A stretch of 6,092 nt of DNA from a bacterium (GTDB taxonomy: Bacteria > Actinomycetota > Thermoleophilia > Solirubrobacterales > 70-9): NCBI GenBank assembly GCA_002919115.1, contig PKER01000343.1, positions 1-6,092 on the forward strand, written 5' to 3'. Both the position numbers and the translations under genes were made by a program. The notes under the pieces are model-generated. The model saw only the letters and a list, made by a program, of their open reading frames with translations, searched no databases and was not told where the DNA came from. Of the stretch, positions 5,599 through 6,092 are shown in pieces. The first letter of the stretch is position 1, and every line of letters begins with the position of its first letter.

Positions 5599-6092
5599 GT
5601 GCGCGCCGCGGTGTTGCACGAGATCGGAGGAGTCCCGCAGTACGGCGAGTTCGACGATCCTGCGGGGCGGGACGACGGCGCCGTCGTCGAGGTCAGCCTC
5701 GCCGCCCTCAACCCCGTCGATCTGGCGATCGCCTCCGGGCTGATGCGCCAGGTCGAGCCCCCCGCGGTCATGGGCGAGGAGGGCATCGGCGCCTACGGGG
5801 GTCGGCGCGTCTACTTCATGGGGTCGCGCGCGCCGTTCGGCGCCTTCGCCGAGCGCACGCTCGTCGACCCGGAGACCCTGATCGACGTGCCCGACGACGT
5901 GGATGACGCCCACGCGCTCTGCCTCGGCATCGCCGGGATGGCCGCGTGGAACGCGCTCGAGTGGAGCGCGCAGCTCAAGGCCGGCGAGAGCGTGCTCGTG
6001 CTGGGCGCGAGCGGCGTCGTCGGCCAGCTCGCCGTCCAGGCGGCGAAGATCCTCGGCGCCGCGCGGGTGGTCGCCGCCGGCCGCGACGAGGG
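5599..6092 (+). CDS. MDR-family zinc-type alcohol dehydrogenase/quinone oxidoreductase-like protein (partial)
   Basis: This is the N-terminal 164 residues of a medium-chain dehydrogenase/reductase; the 3' end lies beyond the window. The N-terminal GroES-like domain begins MRAAVLHEIGGVPQYGEF and includes LAALNPVDLAIASG (34-47), the family's usual N-P-D-x-x-x-x-x-G stretch, with VMGEEGIG at 57-64. The nucleotide-binding Rossmann fold follows with VLVLGASGVVGQLAVQAAK (132-150). The catalytic zinc cysteine expected in true alcohol dehydrogenases is absent, as N38-P39 stands in its place, which points to the zinc-independent quinone-oxidoreductase-like branch using NADPH. The GTG start is chosen because homology begins there and a -10 box lies 7 nt upstream; there is no ribosome binding site. 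The substrate is unknown. Confidence 0.85.
   Translation, partial: MRAAVLHEIGGVPQYGEFDDPAGRDDGAVVEVSLAALNPVDLAIASGLMRQVEPPAVMGEEGIGAYGGRRVYFMGSRAPFGAFAERTLVDPETLIDVPDDVDDAHALCLGIAGMAAWNALEWSAQLKAGESVLVLGASGVVGQLAVQAAKILGAARVVAAGRDE

Noticed and set aside
4872..5786. Minus-strand open frame of 304 aa across the dihydrofolate-reductase-like and MDR genes
   Set aside because: It overlaps two genes with clear family motifs on the other strand, and its own translation shows no known domain.

Overview
This is a high-GC window with short intergenic gaps. Its third codon positions are almost all G or C, and at least one gene appears to have a leaderless promoter. This suggests an actinobacterium. 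The gene set and protein style look like the deep-branching Thermoleophilia/Solirubrobacterales, but that placement is an impression and not a demonstrated result.

Layout. Bases 1-163 hold no gene. They contain one copy of a 43-bp palindromic repeat (4-46) and a hairpin (107-138) that probably ends the operon to its right. Bases 164-3992 are a minus-strand operon, sdhA-sdhB-sdhE, read from right to left. It encodes the flavoprotein, the iron-sulfur subunit and a heterodisulfide-reductase-B-like subunit with two CCG cysteine motifs. sdhB and sdhE overlap by one base (TGATG). Bases 3993-4249 hold no gene but carry three more copies of the repeat, spaced 61-62 bp apart. Bases 4250-4789 encode a small cupin on the minus strand. 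A divergent 136-bp gap follows. Next, on the plus strand, come a RibD-C/dihydrofolate-reductase-like protein (4926-5549) and the first 164 codons of an MDR (zinc-type alcohol dehydrogenase/quinone oxidoreductase-like) protein that runs off the right edge.

How the genes work together. The three sdh genes look like a non-classical (class E) succinate:quinone oxidoreductase. It oxidises succinate to fumarate, or possibly the reverse, and exchanges electrons with the quinone pool through an HdrB-like subunit in place of the usual haem-binding SdhC/SdhD membrane anchors. SdhB has an extra cysteine where classical enzymes carry a non-ligand residue at their [3Fe-4S] cluster, so it may hold a second [4Fe-4S] cluster. 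The three genes to the right look like unrelated accessory redox or small-molecule genes.

The least explained structure is the 43-bp palindrome. Four same-orientation copies are visible: one beyond the 3' end of the sdh operon and three in tandem at its 5' side. One stem position shows a compensatory base-pair change. I do not recognise this family.
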